Shown one piece after another: positions 7,815 through 15,476 of a stretch of DNA of 41,593 nucleotides. The DNA lies in the NCBI GenBank assembly GCA_900316105.1, contig ONBR01000018.1:1-41593 (forward strand). The letters are read 5' to 3'. Both the position numbers and the translations under genes were made by a program. The first letter of the stretch is position 1. Each line of letters begins with the position of its first letter. The DNA comes from an uncultured Olsenella sp. (GTDB taxonomy: Bacteria > Actinomycetota > Coriobacteriia > Coriobacteriales > Atopobiaceae). The notes below the pieces were generated by a model. It was not told the origin of the DNA. It searched no databases and worked only from the letters and a program-made list of their open reading frames with translations.

Positions 7815-8849
7815 CTAGTTGAACTTCGCGATCTTCTGCGCGATGTGGTAGGCACCCAGGGTGAACCTCTTTCCCACCGCCGTGGGAATGTTGGTCAGGG
7901 CACCGATCACGCCGTGACGGGCATGACGGTACATACGGGGGTCGTAGGCCTTGAGCTCGTCCCAGAGCTTCTGCAACTCGTCCATGGCATCGGGGCGGTC
8001 TGACATCCTGGAGAAGACCGAGCAGATGGCCATGATGATGGTGAAGTAGTTGAGCATGTAGGAACGGAGCTTGACGCTGTCGATGTCGTCGTAGACGTGA
8101 TATGCCCTCATCATCAGGCGGGCGACGCGCCAGTAGTGGTCGATGCGACCCACCAGGACCTTCTCGTTGACTGACTGGTCGTCACGGCCGATGAAATAGC
8201 GATAGAGGTCGACGTCCAGGTAGTAGAGGGTCTTGCAGCGTGGCAGGGGCACGTAGGCGTAGATGTTGTCCACATAGAAGGTGTGAGCGGGCATGGGCAG
8301 GCCACCGTCCTGCAGAACGTCGGTGCGGTAGCAGAGAGCATGCATGAGCAGGTACTGCCAGAGGTTGAAGTGGCCGATCTGGTCCCAACCGATGATCTTG
8401 TTCTTTGGCAGGGCAAAGTTGTAGTCCACGACGTTGCGGGTGTTGTCCGACACGTGCTCGTAGACGTAGTTGGTGACTACCAAGTCCACGCGAAGGTCCA
8501 GGTGGATGAACTCGCGCAGCTTCTCGAGCAGGGCCTTGAAGGCGTCGCCGTCCACCCAGTCGTCGGAGTCGACGACCTTGAAGTAGACGCCGTCGGCGTT
8601 CTCCAGGCCCTTGAGCAGGGCCATGCCATGACCGCCGTTCTCCTGGTGGACCGCCTTCACGATGGTGGGATAGCGACTCTGCCAGTCCTGGGCCTTCTCC
8701 AGGGTGTTGTCCTTGGTGGAGCCATCGTCCACGATGATGATCTGGACGTCCTCCGCATAGTCCGACCCCTCAAGGATCGAAGTCACGCAATGGTCCATGT
8801 ATTCCGCGGAGTTGTAGCACGGAATGGCAAAGCTTATCGTCTTCTGCAT
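7815..8849 (-). CDS. Family 2 glycosyltransferase
   Basis: Predicted inverting GT2 glycosyltransferase with GT-A fold (344 aa). It shows the N-terminal PCYNSAEY motif, the nucleotide-binding VDDGSTKDNT, and the DxD-like DSDDWV. The C-terminal half is helical without clear membrane segments. The start at 8849 has AGAGGTG nine bases ahead; a GTG twelve bases further upstream is possible but lies inside that ribosome site. It begins 39 bases after the glf stop, so the two form an operon. With UDP-galactofuranose supplied by Glf, it may be a galactofuranosyl- or related transferase, but that is inference from context. Confidence 0.85.
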   Translation of the reverse strand: MQKTISFAIPCYNSAEYMDHCVTSILEGSDYAEDVQIIIVDDGSTKDNTLEKAQDWQSRYPTIVKAVHQENGGHGMALLKGLENADGVYFKVVDSDDWVDGDAFKALLEKLREFIHLDLRVDLVVTNYVYEHVSDNTRNVVDYNFALPKNKIIGWDQIGHFNLWQYLLMHALCYRTDVLQDGGLPMPAHTFYVDNIYAYVPLPRCKTLYYLDVDLYRYFIGRDDQSVNEKVLVGRIDHYWRVARLMMRAYHVYDDIDSVKLRSYMLNYFTIIMAICSVFSRMSDRPDAMDELQKLWDELKAYDPRMYRHARHGVIGALTNIPTAVGKRFTLGAYHIAQKIAKFN

Positions 8850-8888
8850 AAAGCGGTGCACCTCTGTAAACCTATAAGTGGTCTGGTC

Positions 8889-10085
8889 CTAGTTGTGGAT
8901 GAGCTCGTCGGAAAGCTCGAGTGCCGAAGCCACGACGCCGTCCATGTCGTAGTAGCGGTACTCGGCAAGACGACCGACCACGTGGAAGTTGAGGACGCCG
9001 CTCACGCGCTTGCGGTACTTCTTGTAGAGCTCCTGGTTCTGGGGCTCGTTGATCACGTAGTAGGGAGTCTCCCCCACTCCAGGGATATAGGTACGGGAGT
9101 ACTCGCGCAGGATGGTGGTCTTTCCGGGGACGACCTGGCCGGTCATCTTCTTGAACTCGGTGATGCGGGTAAAGTTCTCGCTCACCGTGTAGTTGACCGT
9201 GGTGGCAGGCTGGAAGTCGTCCACGTCCATGGTCTCGAAGACCATGTCAACGGTACGGTAAGGCAGGGCTCCCAGATCATAGCCAAAGAGCTCGTCCAGG
9301 GCGCCGGTGTAGACGACCTCGCCGCCATAGGGCTTGTCGCAGACAGAGACGGATGTCTCGCTGACCTTGAGGAGGTCACGCACGTCCACACCCAGGAAGA
9401 CGTCGATGAGGTCATGGTTCAGCATGTTCTCGAAGAGCTTGGTGTAACCCTCCTTGGGCATGCCCTGGTGGGGTGCCTGGGGGAAGTAGCGCTCGTCGTC
9501 GCCCACAAAGACGGGCACGCGACCGGTGACGGCGGGATCGATCTGGTCGGGGGTCTTTCCCCACTGCTTCATGGTGTAGTGAAGGAAGACGTTCTCGTAG
9601 ACGTAGTCGGCGATCTCCTCCAGGTCAGGGTCGTTCTTTGACCTGAGCTCCATGATGGGGACCTTCTTGTCCTTGCCAAAGGTGGCCACGAGCTTCTGGT
9701 AGAGGGCCTCGCCGCGCTCCTCGCCAAAGGCGAGCTTGAGGGAGCGGTGGTTGAAGGGCACGGGCATGAAGGTACCGTGAATGTTGGCCAGGACCTTGTG
9801 GGAGTAGTCTGTCCACTCCGTGAAGCGCGACAGGTACTCGTGGACGCGCTCGTTGGTGGTGTGGTAGATATGGGGACCATACTTGTGCACCAGAATGCCG
9901 GCCTCGTCCAGGTAGTCGTAGGCGTTGCCACCGATGTGGGGGCGACGCTCGATGATGGCGACCTTGTTGCCGCAAGCCTCGGCCAGACGGCGGGCACAGA
10001 CGGCACCAGCATAGCCCGCACCCACAACAATCGCATCATACGACTGCGGGTTGAAGTCCTCAGGCAGGCCCTGACGAATACTCAT
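8889..10085 (-). CDS. glf: UDP-galactopyranose mutase
   Basis: FAD-dependent cytoplasmic enzyme that interconverts UDP-galactopyranose and UDP-galactofuranose, the donor for galactofuranose-containing surface glycans (398 aa, normal length). The N-terminal FAD-binding motif reads VVGAGYAGAVCARRLAE, followed by the family motifs GGNAYDY and GPHIYHT. RVPVF, YFPQAPHQGM and the C-terminal GRLAEYRYYDMD segment are also typical. The start is the ATG at 10085 with AAAGGAG eight bases ahead; the open frame upstream of it is not coding. First gene of a two-gene operon with the GT2 glycosyltransferase. Confidence 0.96.
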   Translation of the reverse strand: MSIRQGLPEDFNPQSYDAIVVGAGYAGAVCARRLAEACGNKVAIIERRPHIGGNAYDYLDEAGILVHKYGPHIYHTTNERVHEYLSRFTEWTDYSHKVLANIHGTFMPVPFNHRSLKLAFGEERGEALYQKLVATFGKDKKVPIMELRSKNDPDLEEIADYVYENVFLHYTMKQWGKTPDQIDPAVTGRVPVFVGDDERYFPQAPHQGMPKEGYTKLFENMLNHDLIDVFLGVDVRDLLKVSETSVSVCDKPYGGEVVYTGALDELFGYDLGALPYRTVDMVFETMDVDDFQPATTVNYTVSENFTRITEFKKMTGQVVPGKTTILREYSRTYIPGVGETPYYVINEPQNQELYKKYRKRVSGVLNFHVVGRLAEYRYYDMDGVVASALELSDELIHN

Positions 10086-10177
10086 GAACACAACTCCTTT
10101 ATTTAGCTGCTTTCCAACGAGCGCGTGCGGCAGGAGCACTACCGTGCACGTGGCAAGAAAGAGTCCTTACCCAAACA

Positions 10178-10208
10178 TTGTTCTGATTTTAACACGCGTG
10201 GCTATAAT
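10178..10208 (+). promoter_or_regulatory. Possible promoter of pta
   Basis: A perfect TATAAT (10203-10208) is preceded at 19 bases by TTGTTC (10178-10183), about 115 bases ahead of the pta start. The spacer is longer than ideal. Confidence 0.45.
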
Positions 10209-10323
10209 CTTGTGTAATGGCTCGCAATGCGAGCGCGCGTTCATCAAAGGCTCAGGGGGTCAGATGAATGCGCATTCATCGTGCCGCGGGTCAGTCACTA
10301 CCCCATTTTTTGATTGGAGAAGC

Positions 10324-11325
10324 ATGAGCGAGTGGATTGAGGAAGTCAAGCAGAGGGCCAAGGCCGACAAGAAGAAGATCGTCCTGCCCGAGAGCGTTGA
10401 CCAGCGTGTCATCGACGCTGCAAAGATGATCATCGCCGAAGACATTGCCGACGTCGTGGTCCTGGGCGACCCCGCAACGATCGACGTGCCCGGCGCCACT
10501 GTGATCGACCCCCGTCGCGACGAGCACCATGAGGCATATGCTGCAAAGTTTGCCCAGCTCCGTGCCCGTAAGGGTATGACCCTGGTCAAGGCACGCGAGA
10601 TCATGGATGATCCCACCTACTTCGGCATGATGATGGTCAAGATGGGCGACGCCGACGGCCTGGTCTCCGGCGCATGCCACTCAACCGCAGACACCCTGCG
10701 TCCCGCCCTGCAGATTCTCAAGACCGCTCCCGACGCAAAGCTCGTCTCGGCCTTCTTCGTCATCTGCTCCCCCAAGGTCCAGTACGGCGAGAAGGGCACC
10801 CTGATCTTCGCCGACGCCGGCCTGAACATCAACCCCTCCGCTCAGGAGCTCTCTGACATCGCCGCCTCCACCGCCGACACCTGGCGCCACTTCATGCACG
10901 AGGAGCCCCAGGTCGCCGCCCTGTCCTTCACCACCATGGGCTCCGCCAAGGGCGACGTGCCCGACAAGGTCCAGGCTGCCGTGGAGATCGCCCACAAGGA
11001 GCACCCCGAGCTCAAGCTCGACGGCGACCTGCAGGTCGACGCCGCCATCGTCCCCGAGGTCGCTGTCACCAAGGCACCCAACTCCGACGTTGCTGGTCAC
11101 GCCAACATCTTCCTCTTCCCCGACCTCGAGTCCGGCAACATTGGTTACAAGCTGGTCCAGCGCTTCGGCGACGCAGAGGCCTATGGTCCTCTGCTCCAGG
11201 GCATCGCGAAGCCCGTCAACGACCTGTCCCGCGGCTGCGTAGCCGAGGACATCGTGGGCGTTGTTGCCATCACCGCCGTCCAGGCCCAGATTCATGCCGA
11301 GAAGGAGGCAGCCGCCCAGGCCTAA
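10324..11325 (+). CDS. pta: Phosphate acetyltransferase
   Basis: Converts acetyl-CoA and phosphate to acetyl phosphate, the first step of the acetate-producing ATP pathway completed by AckA at 17.3-18.5 kb. At 333 aa it is the short, single-domain form typical of Gram-positive bacteria. The N-terminal KKIVLPES opening, the VSGACHSTADTLRPALQ segment and the late PDLESGNIGYKLVQRFG motif are characteristic. The start at 10324 has GGAG a few bases ahead and matches the family N-terminus; the longer open frame back to 10084 runs through the promoter and is rejected. The gene is not adjacent to ackA. Between them, on the other strand, lie the hydrogenase pair and pck. Confidence 0.96.
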   Translation: MSEWIEEVKQRAKADKKKIVLPESVDQRVIDAAKMIIAEDIADVVVLGDPATIDVPGATVIDPRRDEHHEAYAAKFAQLRARKGMTLVKAREIMDDPTYFGMMMVKMGDADGLVSGACHSTADTLRPALQILKTAPDAKLVSAFFVICSPKVQYGEKGTLIFADAGLNINPSAQELSDIAASTADTWRHFMHEEPQVAALSFTTMGSAKGDVPDKVQAAVEIAHKEHPELKLDGDLQVDAAIVPEVAVTKAPNSDVAGHANIFLFPDLESGNIGYKLVQRFGDAEAYGPLLQGIAKPVNDLSRGCVAEDIVGVVAITAVQAQIHAEKEAAAQA

Positions 11326-11357
11326 TGCGCCTCGGACAGCCTAGCTGCATGTGAAGG

Positions 11358-11390
11358 GGGGCCAGGGGCTTTGAGCTCCTGGCCCCTTTC
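11358..11390 (+). terminator. Terminator of pta
   Basis: A 13-bp stem of ggggccagg type (11358-11370 with 11374-11386, one G-T pair), a three-base loop and a short T-rich tail. Confidence 0.85.
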
Positions 11391-11409
11391 TTGTCGAGAT
11401 TGTCTGATT

Positions 11410-11428
11410 GGGGTTAGCCCCCTTTTTT
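11410..11428 (+). terminator. Second small hairpin with T-run after pta
   Basis: gggg-ttag-cccc followed by six T (11423-11428). The ggggttagcccc core resembles the family B repeat cores at 15.4, 26.5 and 27.2 kb. Confidence 0.55.
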
Positions 11429-11461
11429 GCCATACGCCAGGAGGGTACCCCCGACCAGACA

Positions 11462-11489
11462 GAAGGGACCCCGTTGCCAGGGTCCCTTC
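11462..11489 (-). terminator. Terminator of the hydrogenase operon
   Basis: A perfect 10-bp stem (gaagggaccc, 11462-11471, with 11480-11489) and eight-base loop just beyond the hydrogenase stop on the minus strand. Confidence 0.75.
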
Positions 11490-11514
11490 GTTTTGCCCTG
11501 TCCCTTGGATCAGA

Positions 11515-13275
11515 CTAGGCCGTTGCGGTATAGGTCTTCTTCCTGGACTCGGAAGGCATGGTCCATGCCCTCTGGTTCGTGTGCAAGAGCTTCTCTGCCA
11601 GGGGCGAGAGGGGCTTCTCGAAGTACTCCTCGTAGCACCTCTTAATCGCCGGATTCTCGTAGGAGTTGCGCCACTCGGAGACCTTGTCCAGGCCGTAGAG
11701 CTTCTGGCCACGCGAACCGGCCATCTCCACTCCGTCGTGGATGGGCTGTCCGCCACCGCCGACACAGCCGCCGGGGCAGGCCATGATCTCCACGAAGTCG
11801 TAGTGGGCCTCCCCCGCCATGACCGCCTCGCAGAGGTCGCGGGCGTTGGCCAGGCCGGATGCCACGGCAACGCGCAGGCTGGTGCCGCCCATGGTGAAGG
11901 TGGCCTCCTTCCAGCCCTTGAGGCCGCGAACCTCGTCGAACATGTCGTCCTTGGGGGCCTTGCCCGTCACCAGGTAGTGGGCCGTACGCAGGGCCGCCTC
12001 CATGACGCCACCCGTGGCACCAAAGATGATTCCGGCTCCGGTACCCTCGCCCAGGGGCTCGTCGAAGGGCGTGTCCTCCATGGAGCGAACGTCCAGGTGG
12101 AGCTCCTTGATCAGGCGAACGACCTCACGGGTGGTCAGGACCATGTCCACGTCCTGGTCGCCACAGGCGTCGTTCATGCTGGGATAGGCGCACTCTGCCT
12201 TCTTTGCCACGCAGGGCATGATGGAGACGGAGCAGATCTTGTGGGGATCCAGGTTGAGGATGTCGGCATAGTAGCTCTTGACCACGGCGCCGAACATCTG
12301 CTGGGGTGACTTGCTCGTGGAGACGTCATCCACCAGCTTGGGGTAATGGGCCTTGACGAAGCGGACCCAGCCCGGGCAGCAGGAGGTGAACATGGGATAG
12401 CCACCTGCCTGGGACTTGGGTAGGTGCTCCAGGAGCTCGGTGCCCTCCTCCATGATGGTCAGGTCGGCCGAGAAGTCCGTGTTGATCACGTAGTCCACGC
12501 CAGCGGCCTTGAGGGCTGACACCAGGCGCTCCAGGTGGGAATCGTCCTTGGACAGGCCCAGCTGCTCGCCCCAGGCGGTACGGATGGAGGGAGCGATCTG
12601 GACGACCGTCGTGACCTCTGGATCGTCGATGGCGTCGAGCAGGCGATCGGTGTCATCGCGCTCGCGAAGGGCACCCGTCGGGCAGTGGGTGATGCACTGG
12701 CCGCAGTAGGTGCAATCCATCTCCCTGAGGGGGGCGCCGCCAGCAGTGTTGACCGTACGGTGGATGGAGCGGCTGGTGACGTCCCAGATGCCGGAGGCCT
12801 GGACCTTCTCGCACACCTGGATGCAGCGTAGACAGTTGATGCACTTGCTGTTGTCACGAATGAGGGGCAGCGTCTTGTCCCACTCCGCCTGCTCGCAGCG
12901 GTTCGTGAAGTCAGTGGCAAAGATGTTCAGGTCGTTGGCCAGGGACTGCAGGGTGCAGTTGCCGGAACGTACGCAGCTGGTGCAGGTGGTGTTGTGGCGC
13001 GAGAGCAGAAGCTCCACGTTGGCCTTGCGGCACAGGCGCACCTTGGGGCTGTTGGTGTGAACGACCATGCCCTCCAGCACGTAGTTGTTGCAGGCGGCGA
13101 CCAGCTGGTCGATGCCCTCGACCTCCACGACGCAGACGCGGCAGGAGCCGACCTCGTTGAGCTCCTTCAGATAGCAGAGGGTGGGGATGTTGATGCCCAC
13201 GGAACGTGCGGCATCCAGGATGGTGGTGTGGTCCTCCACGCTCACGGCACGGCCGTCTATGGTCAGATTTACCAT
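11515..13275 (-). CDS. [FeFe]-hydrogenase catalytic subunit with NuoG-like N-terminus
   Basis: Catalyses reversible H2 production (586 aa). In order: a [2Fe-2S] ferredoxin-like domain (C34, C45, C48, C62); a His-ligated cluster site (H94, C98, C101, C107); two [4Fe-4S] motifs (C145/148/151/155 and C188/191/194/198); then the H-cluster domain. Its three signatures are intact: TSCCPGW (proton-relay C299, ligand C300), MPCVAKK (C355), and EIMACPGGCVGGGG (C500, C504). A short C-terminal extension ends without the extra cluster seen in some relatives. The ATG at 13275 follows GGGAGGA and overlaps the upstream gene by seven bases, so the products are surely made together. Likely an NAD(P)H- and perhaps ferredoxin-linked complex. 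The HydE/F/G maturases are not in the window. Confidence 0.95.
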   Translation of the reverse strand: MVNLTIDGRAVSVEDHTTILDAARSVGINIPTLCYLKELNEVGSCRVCVVEVEGIDQLVAACNNYVLEGMVVHTNSPKVRLCRKANVELLLSRHNTTCTSCVRSGNCTLQSLANDLNIFATDFTNRCEQAEWDKTLPLIRDNSKCINCLRCIQVCEKVQASGIWDVTSRSIHRTVNTAGGAPLREMDCTYCGQCITHCPTGALRERDDTDRLLDAIDDPEVTTVVQIAPSIRTAWGEQLGLSKDDSHLERLVSALKAAGVDYVINTDFSADLTIMEEGTELLEHLPKSQAGGYPMFTSCCPGWVRFVKAHYPKLVDDVSTSKSPQQMFGAVVKSYYADILNLDPHKICSVSIMPCVAKKAECAYPSMNDACGDQDVDMVLTTREVVRLIKELHLDVRSMEDTPFDEPLGEGTGAGIIFGATGGVMEAALRTAHYLVTGKAPKDDMFDEVRGLKGWKEATFTMGGTSLRVAVASGLANARDLCEAVMAGEAHYDFVEIMACPGGCVGGGGQPIHDGVEMAGSRGQKLYGLDKVSEWRNSYENPAIKRCYEEYFEKPLSPLAEKLLHTNQRAWTMPSESRKKTYTATA

Positions 13276-15089
13276 TGGAAGATCCTCCCGCCTCTGAAGG
13301 CGCCGCCACCGAAGTGGTCGCAACGCAGGCACCTACTGGCCTCCTGCAGCGCCTCCTCCTTCGTAAGTCCGTTCTCGATGAGGTCGAAGTCGCCCTTGCG
13401 GTCCTCGGCCTCGCGCATGGTGAGCTCGCAACGTGCGCAAGAGGTCATGCCCTTGAACTGCACGGGCGGGAGCTCCACCTCGAGCTTGACCTGGTGGTTG
13501 TAGCCCAGGTAGTTGTCGATGTTGCCCGCAGCAACCTTGCCGGCGTTGATGGCGCGGATGACCGTGGCGGGACCGGACTGGCAGTCGCCGCCCGAGAACA
13601 CGCCGTCCACGCCAGGAACCGCGGAGTCCGCGTCAACGGCGATCTTTCCACGATTGACGGGTACGCCCTCCTTGGCAAAGGGCTCGGACTCGATGGCCTG
13701 TCCGATGGCCACGACCACGCGCTCGCAAGGAATGACCTCCTCGGGAGCGTCAGCCGCACGCGGGGCGAAGCGGCCACGGTCGAGACCACCGATGATCTGG
13801 CGCTGGACCCTGAGGCCGGTGACGATACCGTCCTCCACCTCGATGGCCAGGGGCGCATGGAGCTCCAGAAGCTCGCAGCCCTCGGCCTTGGCTCCGGCAA
13901 TCTCCTCGTCCTGGGCCGTCATGTCCGCGACACGGCGACGATAGACGATGGTGACCTTCTTTGCACCCAGGCGGATGGCGGAGCGGGCCACGTCCATGGC
14001 CACGTTGCCGCCGCCGATGATGCAGACGCGCTCCTGCGAGAAGTCGGGACGGATGCCGTCGCCCAGGAGGCGAAGCATCTCCACGGCAGAGAGGACACCC
14101 GTGGCATCCTCGCCAGGCAGGCCAAGCTTGCGGTCCATGTGGGCACCGATGGCCAGATAGACCGCGTCATAGTCCTCGCGAAGCTTCTTGAGGTCGTCGA
14201 CCTTGGTATCCAGCTTCACGTCTATGCCACAGTCGAGAATCCACTGGATCTCCTTGTCCAGGCGCTCGTGAGGCAGACGATAGTTGGGGATGCCATAGCG
14301 CAGCATGCCGCCCAGCTGGTGACGAGCCTCGTATATGGTCACGTCGTGACCCATGATGGCCAGGTAGTAGGCGCAGGAGAGGCCGGCGGGACCACCGCCG
14401 ACGATGGCAATCTTCTTGCCCGTCTTTTCCGCAATCCAGGGACGGTAGTCCTTCTCCATGTGGTCCACGGCATAGCGCTTGAGACCACGAATGTTCATGG
14501 GATCGTCCACCATGCCGCGGCGGCAGTTCATCTCGCAGGGGTGCTCACACACGTAGCCGCACACCAGGGGCAGCGGGTTGTCCTTGCGGATGAGCTTGAC
14601 GGCGTCGGTGTTGCGGCCGGCCTCGACGAGCGAGATGTAGCCAGGGATGTCCACGTGGGCAGGGCAGCCCGAGACGCAGGGAATGGCCTCGGTCTGCTTG
14701 AAGCCGCAGGCGTGGTGCTTGAGGTGGTACACGAAGTCCTCCCTGAAGCCACGAACGGCTTTGAGCGCCATGTCACCTGCCTCGTAACCGATGGCGCAGT
14801 CGCTGGACAGGTAGATTGCCTCAGCGGTCTTTTCGATAAGGTCCACGGCATGCTCGTCTGCCGTGCCATCCAATACGCGCTCCATGAGCTCGCCCAGGAC
14901 GGGCAGGCCCACCCTGCAGGGCGTGCACTTGCCGCAGCTCTGCGTGCAGCACATGCGCACGAAGGCGGCAGAGAACTCAACCGGGCACGTTTCGAGCGAG
15001 CTCACAGAAAGTCGCTTTTCGATGGCTTCGTGCAGCTCATCCATGATGATCTGCTCACGACCTCTTTCCATGACATGAAGTCTTGCCAT
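13269..15089 (-). CDS. NuoF-tail/GltD-type flavoprotein, electron-input subunit of the hydrogenase
   Basis: An unusual fusion (606 aa). The N-terminus (about 1-120) matches only the C-terminal iron-sulfur part of NuoF/HydB, with CGKCTPC (C52, C55, C58) and C98; the FMN/NADH-binding part of NuoF is missing. From about 125 on it is a GltD/NfnB-type oxidoreductase: two Cys-rich motifs (C138, C142; C177, C181, C185, C189), an FAD motif GGGPAG (231-236), and an NAD(P) motif GGGNVAMD. A C-terminal tail follows with CARC and CLRC pairs that may hold a further cluster. The second nucleotide site could therefore substitute for the lost NuoF site, giving NAD(P)H oxidation coupled to the hydrogenase. 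ATG 15089 sits behind GGGAGGGGG; the ATG at 15104 does not. Confidence 0.88.
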   Translation of the reverse strand: MARLHVMERGREQIIMDELHEAIEKRLSVSSLETCPVEFSAAFVRMCCTQSCGKCTPCRVGLPVLGELMERVLDGTADEHAVDLIEKTAEAIYLSSDCAIGYEAGDMALKAVRGFREDFVYHLKHHACGFKQTEAIPCVSGCPAHVDIPGYISLVEAGRNTDAVKLIRKDNPLPLVCGYVCEHPCEMNCRRGMVDDPMNIRGLKRYAVDHMEKDYRPWIAEKTGKKIAIVGGGPAGLSCAYYLAIMGHDVTIYEARHQLGGMLRYGIPNYRLPHERLDKEIQWILDCGIDVKLDTKVDDLKKLREDYDAVYLAIGAHMDRKLGLPGEDATGVLSAVEMLRLLGDGIRPDFSQERVCIIGGGNVAMDVARSAIRLGAKKVTIVYRRRVADMTAQDEEIAGAKAEGCELLELHAPLAIEVEDGIVTGLRVQRQIIGGLDRGRFAPRAADAPEEVIPCERVVVAIGQAIESEPFAKEGVPVNRGKIAVDADSAVPGVDGVFSGGDCQSGPATVIRAINAGKVAAGNIDNYLGYNHQVKLEVELPPVQFKGMTSCARCELTMREAEDRKGDFDLIENGLTKEEALQEASRCLRCDHFGGGAFRGGRIFQW

Positions 15090-15340
15090 TGATCCCCCTC
15101 CCATTCACTTGAACAGTCGGCACGGGACGGCCCCCACCGCCAAACGTGCCGTGTGAACGATATTAGGCGAACGTCCAGGCTGCTTATCCAGACAAACCAT
15201 CCTGCGAAAAAATCTGTTCCAACTATCAAACTCGTGGTTTGGCAAGCAAGACAATTTGTGAGATTGCCTGATAGACGCCTTCCACCCTGCCGTTCGCCGA
15301 CGGTGGACGGGACTATGTAGGCATTGTGCAGACAAACAAG
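15090..15340. other. Upstream region of the hydrogenase operon
   Basis: About 250 bases without a gene, AT-richer than the flanks. A possible 5'-UTR hairpin pairs cggcacg (15118-15124) with cgtgccg (15145-15151). A minus-strand TAATAT near 15160-15165 could be a -10 box but lacks a good -35. No known riboswitch or regulator site was recognised. Confidence 0.4.
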
Positions 15341-15371
15341 AAGGCGGAGTGTCACGAGGACACTCCGCCTT
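15341..15371 (-). terminator. Hairpin beyond pck, probable terminator
   Basis: A perfect 13-bp stem (aaggcggagtgtc, 15341-15353, with 15359-15371) and five-base loop. On the minus strand it is followed by cttgtttgt, so it would end pck transcripts that pass the repeat at 15404-15470. Confidence 0.65.
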
Positions 15372-15403
15372 CTCAAAGCGATATTTGGACTGTATGACAA
15401 ATC

Positions 15404-15470
15404 GCCACTTCAGGGGGGTAGCCCCCTAGGTGGCACTTTGCCACGTGGAGGGGCTAGCCCCAAGTGGCAA
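15404..15470. repeat. Twin-hairpin repeat, family B
   Basis: Two hairpins in tandem: gccac(t)...aggggg-gta-gccccct...ggtggc (about 15404-15434) and gccac...ggggcta-gcccc...gtggc (about 15440-15470), joined so that the junction reads ggcactttgccac. The same build with the junction ggcgctttgccac is found at 27137-27204. Confidence 0.8.
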
Positions 15471-15476
15471 GAGGCC

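Noticed and set aside
10084..10323. Longer Pta from 10084
   Set aside because: It would cross the promoter and glf start; the family N-terminus begins at 10324.
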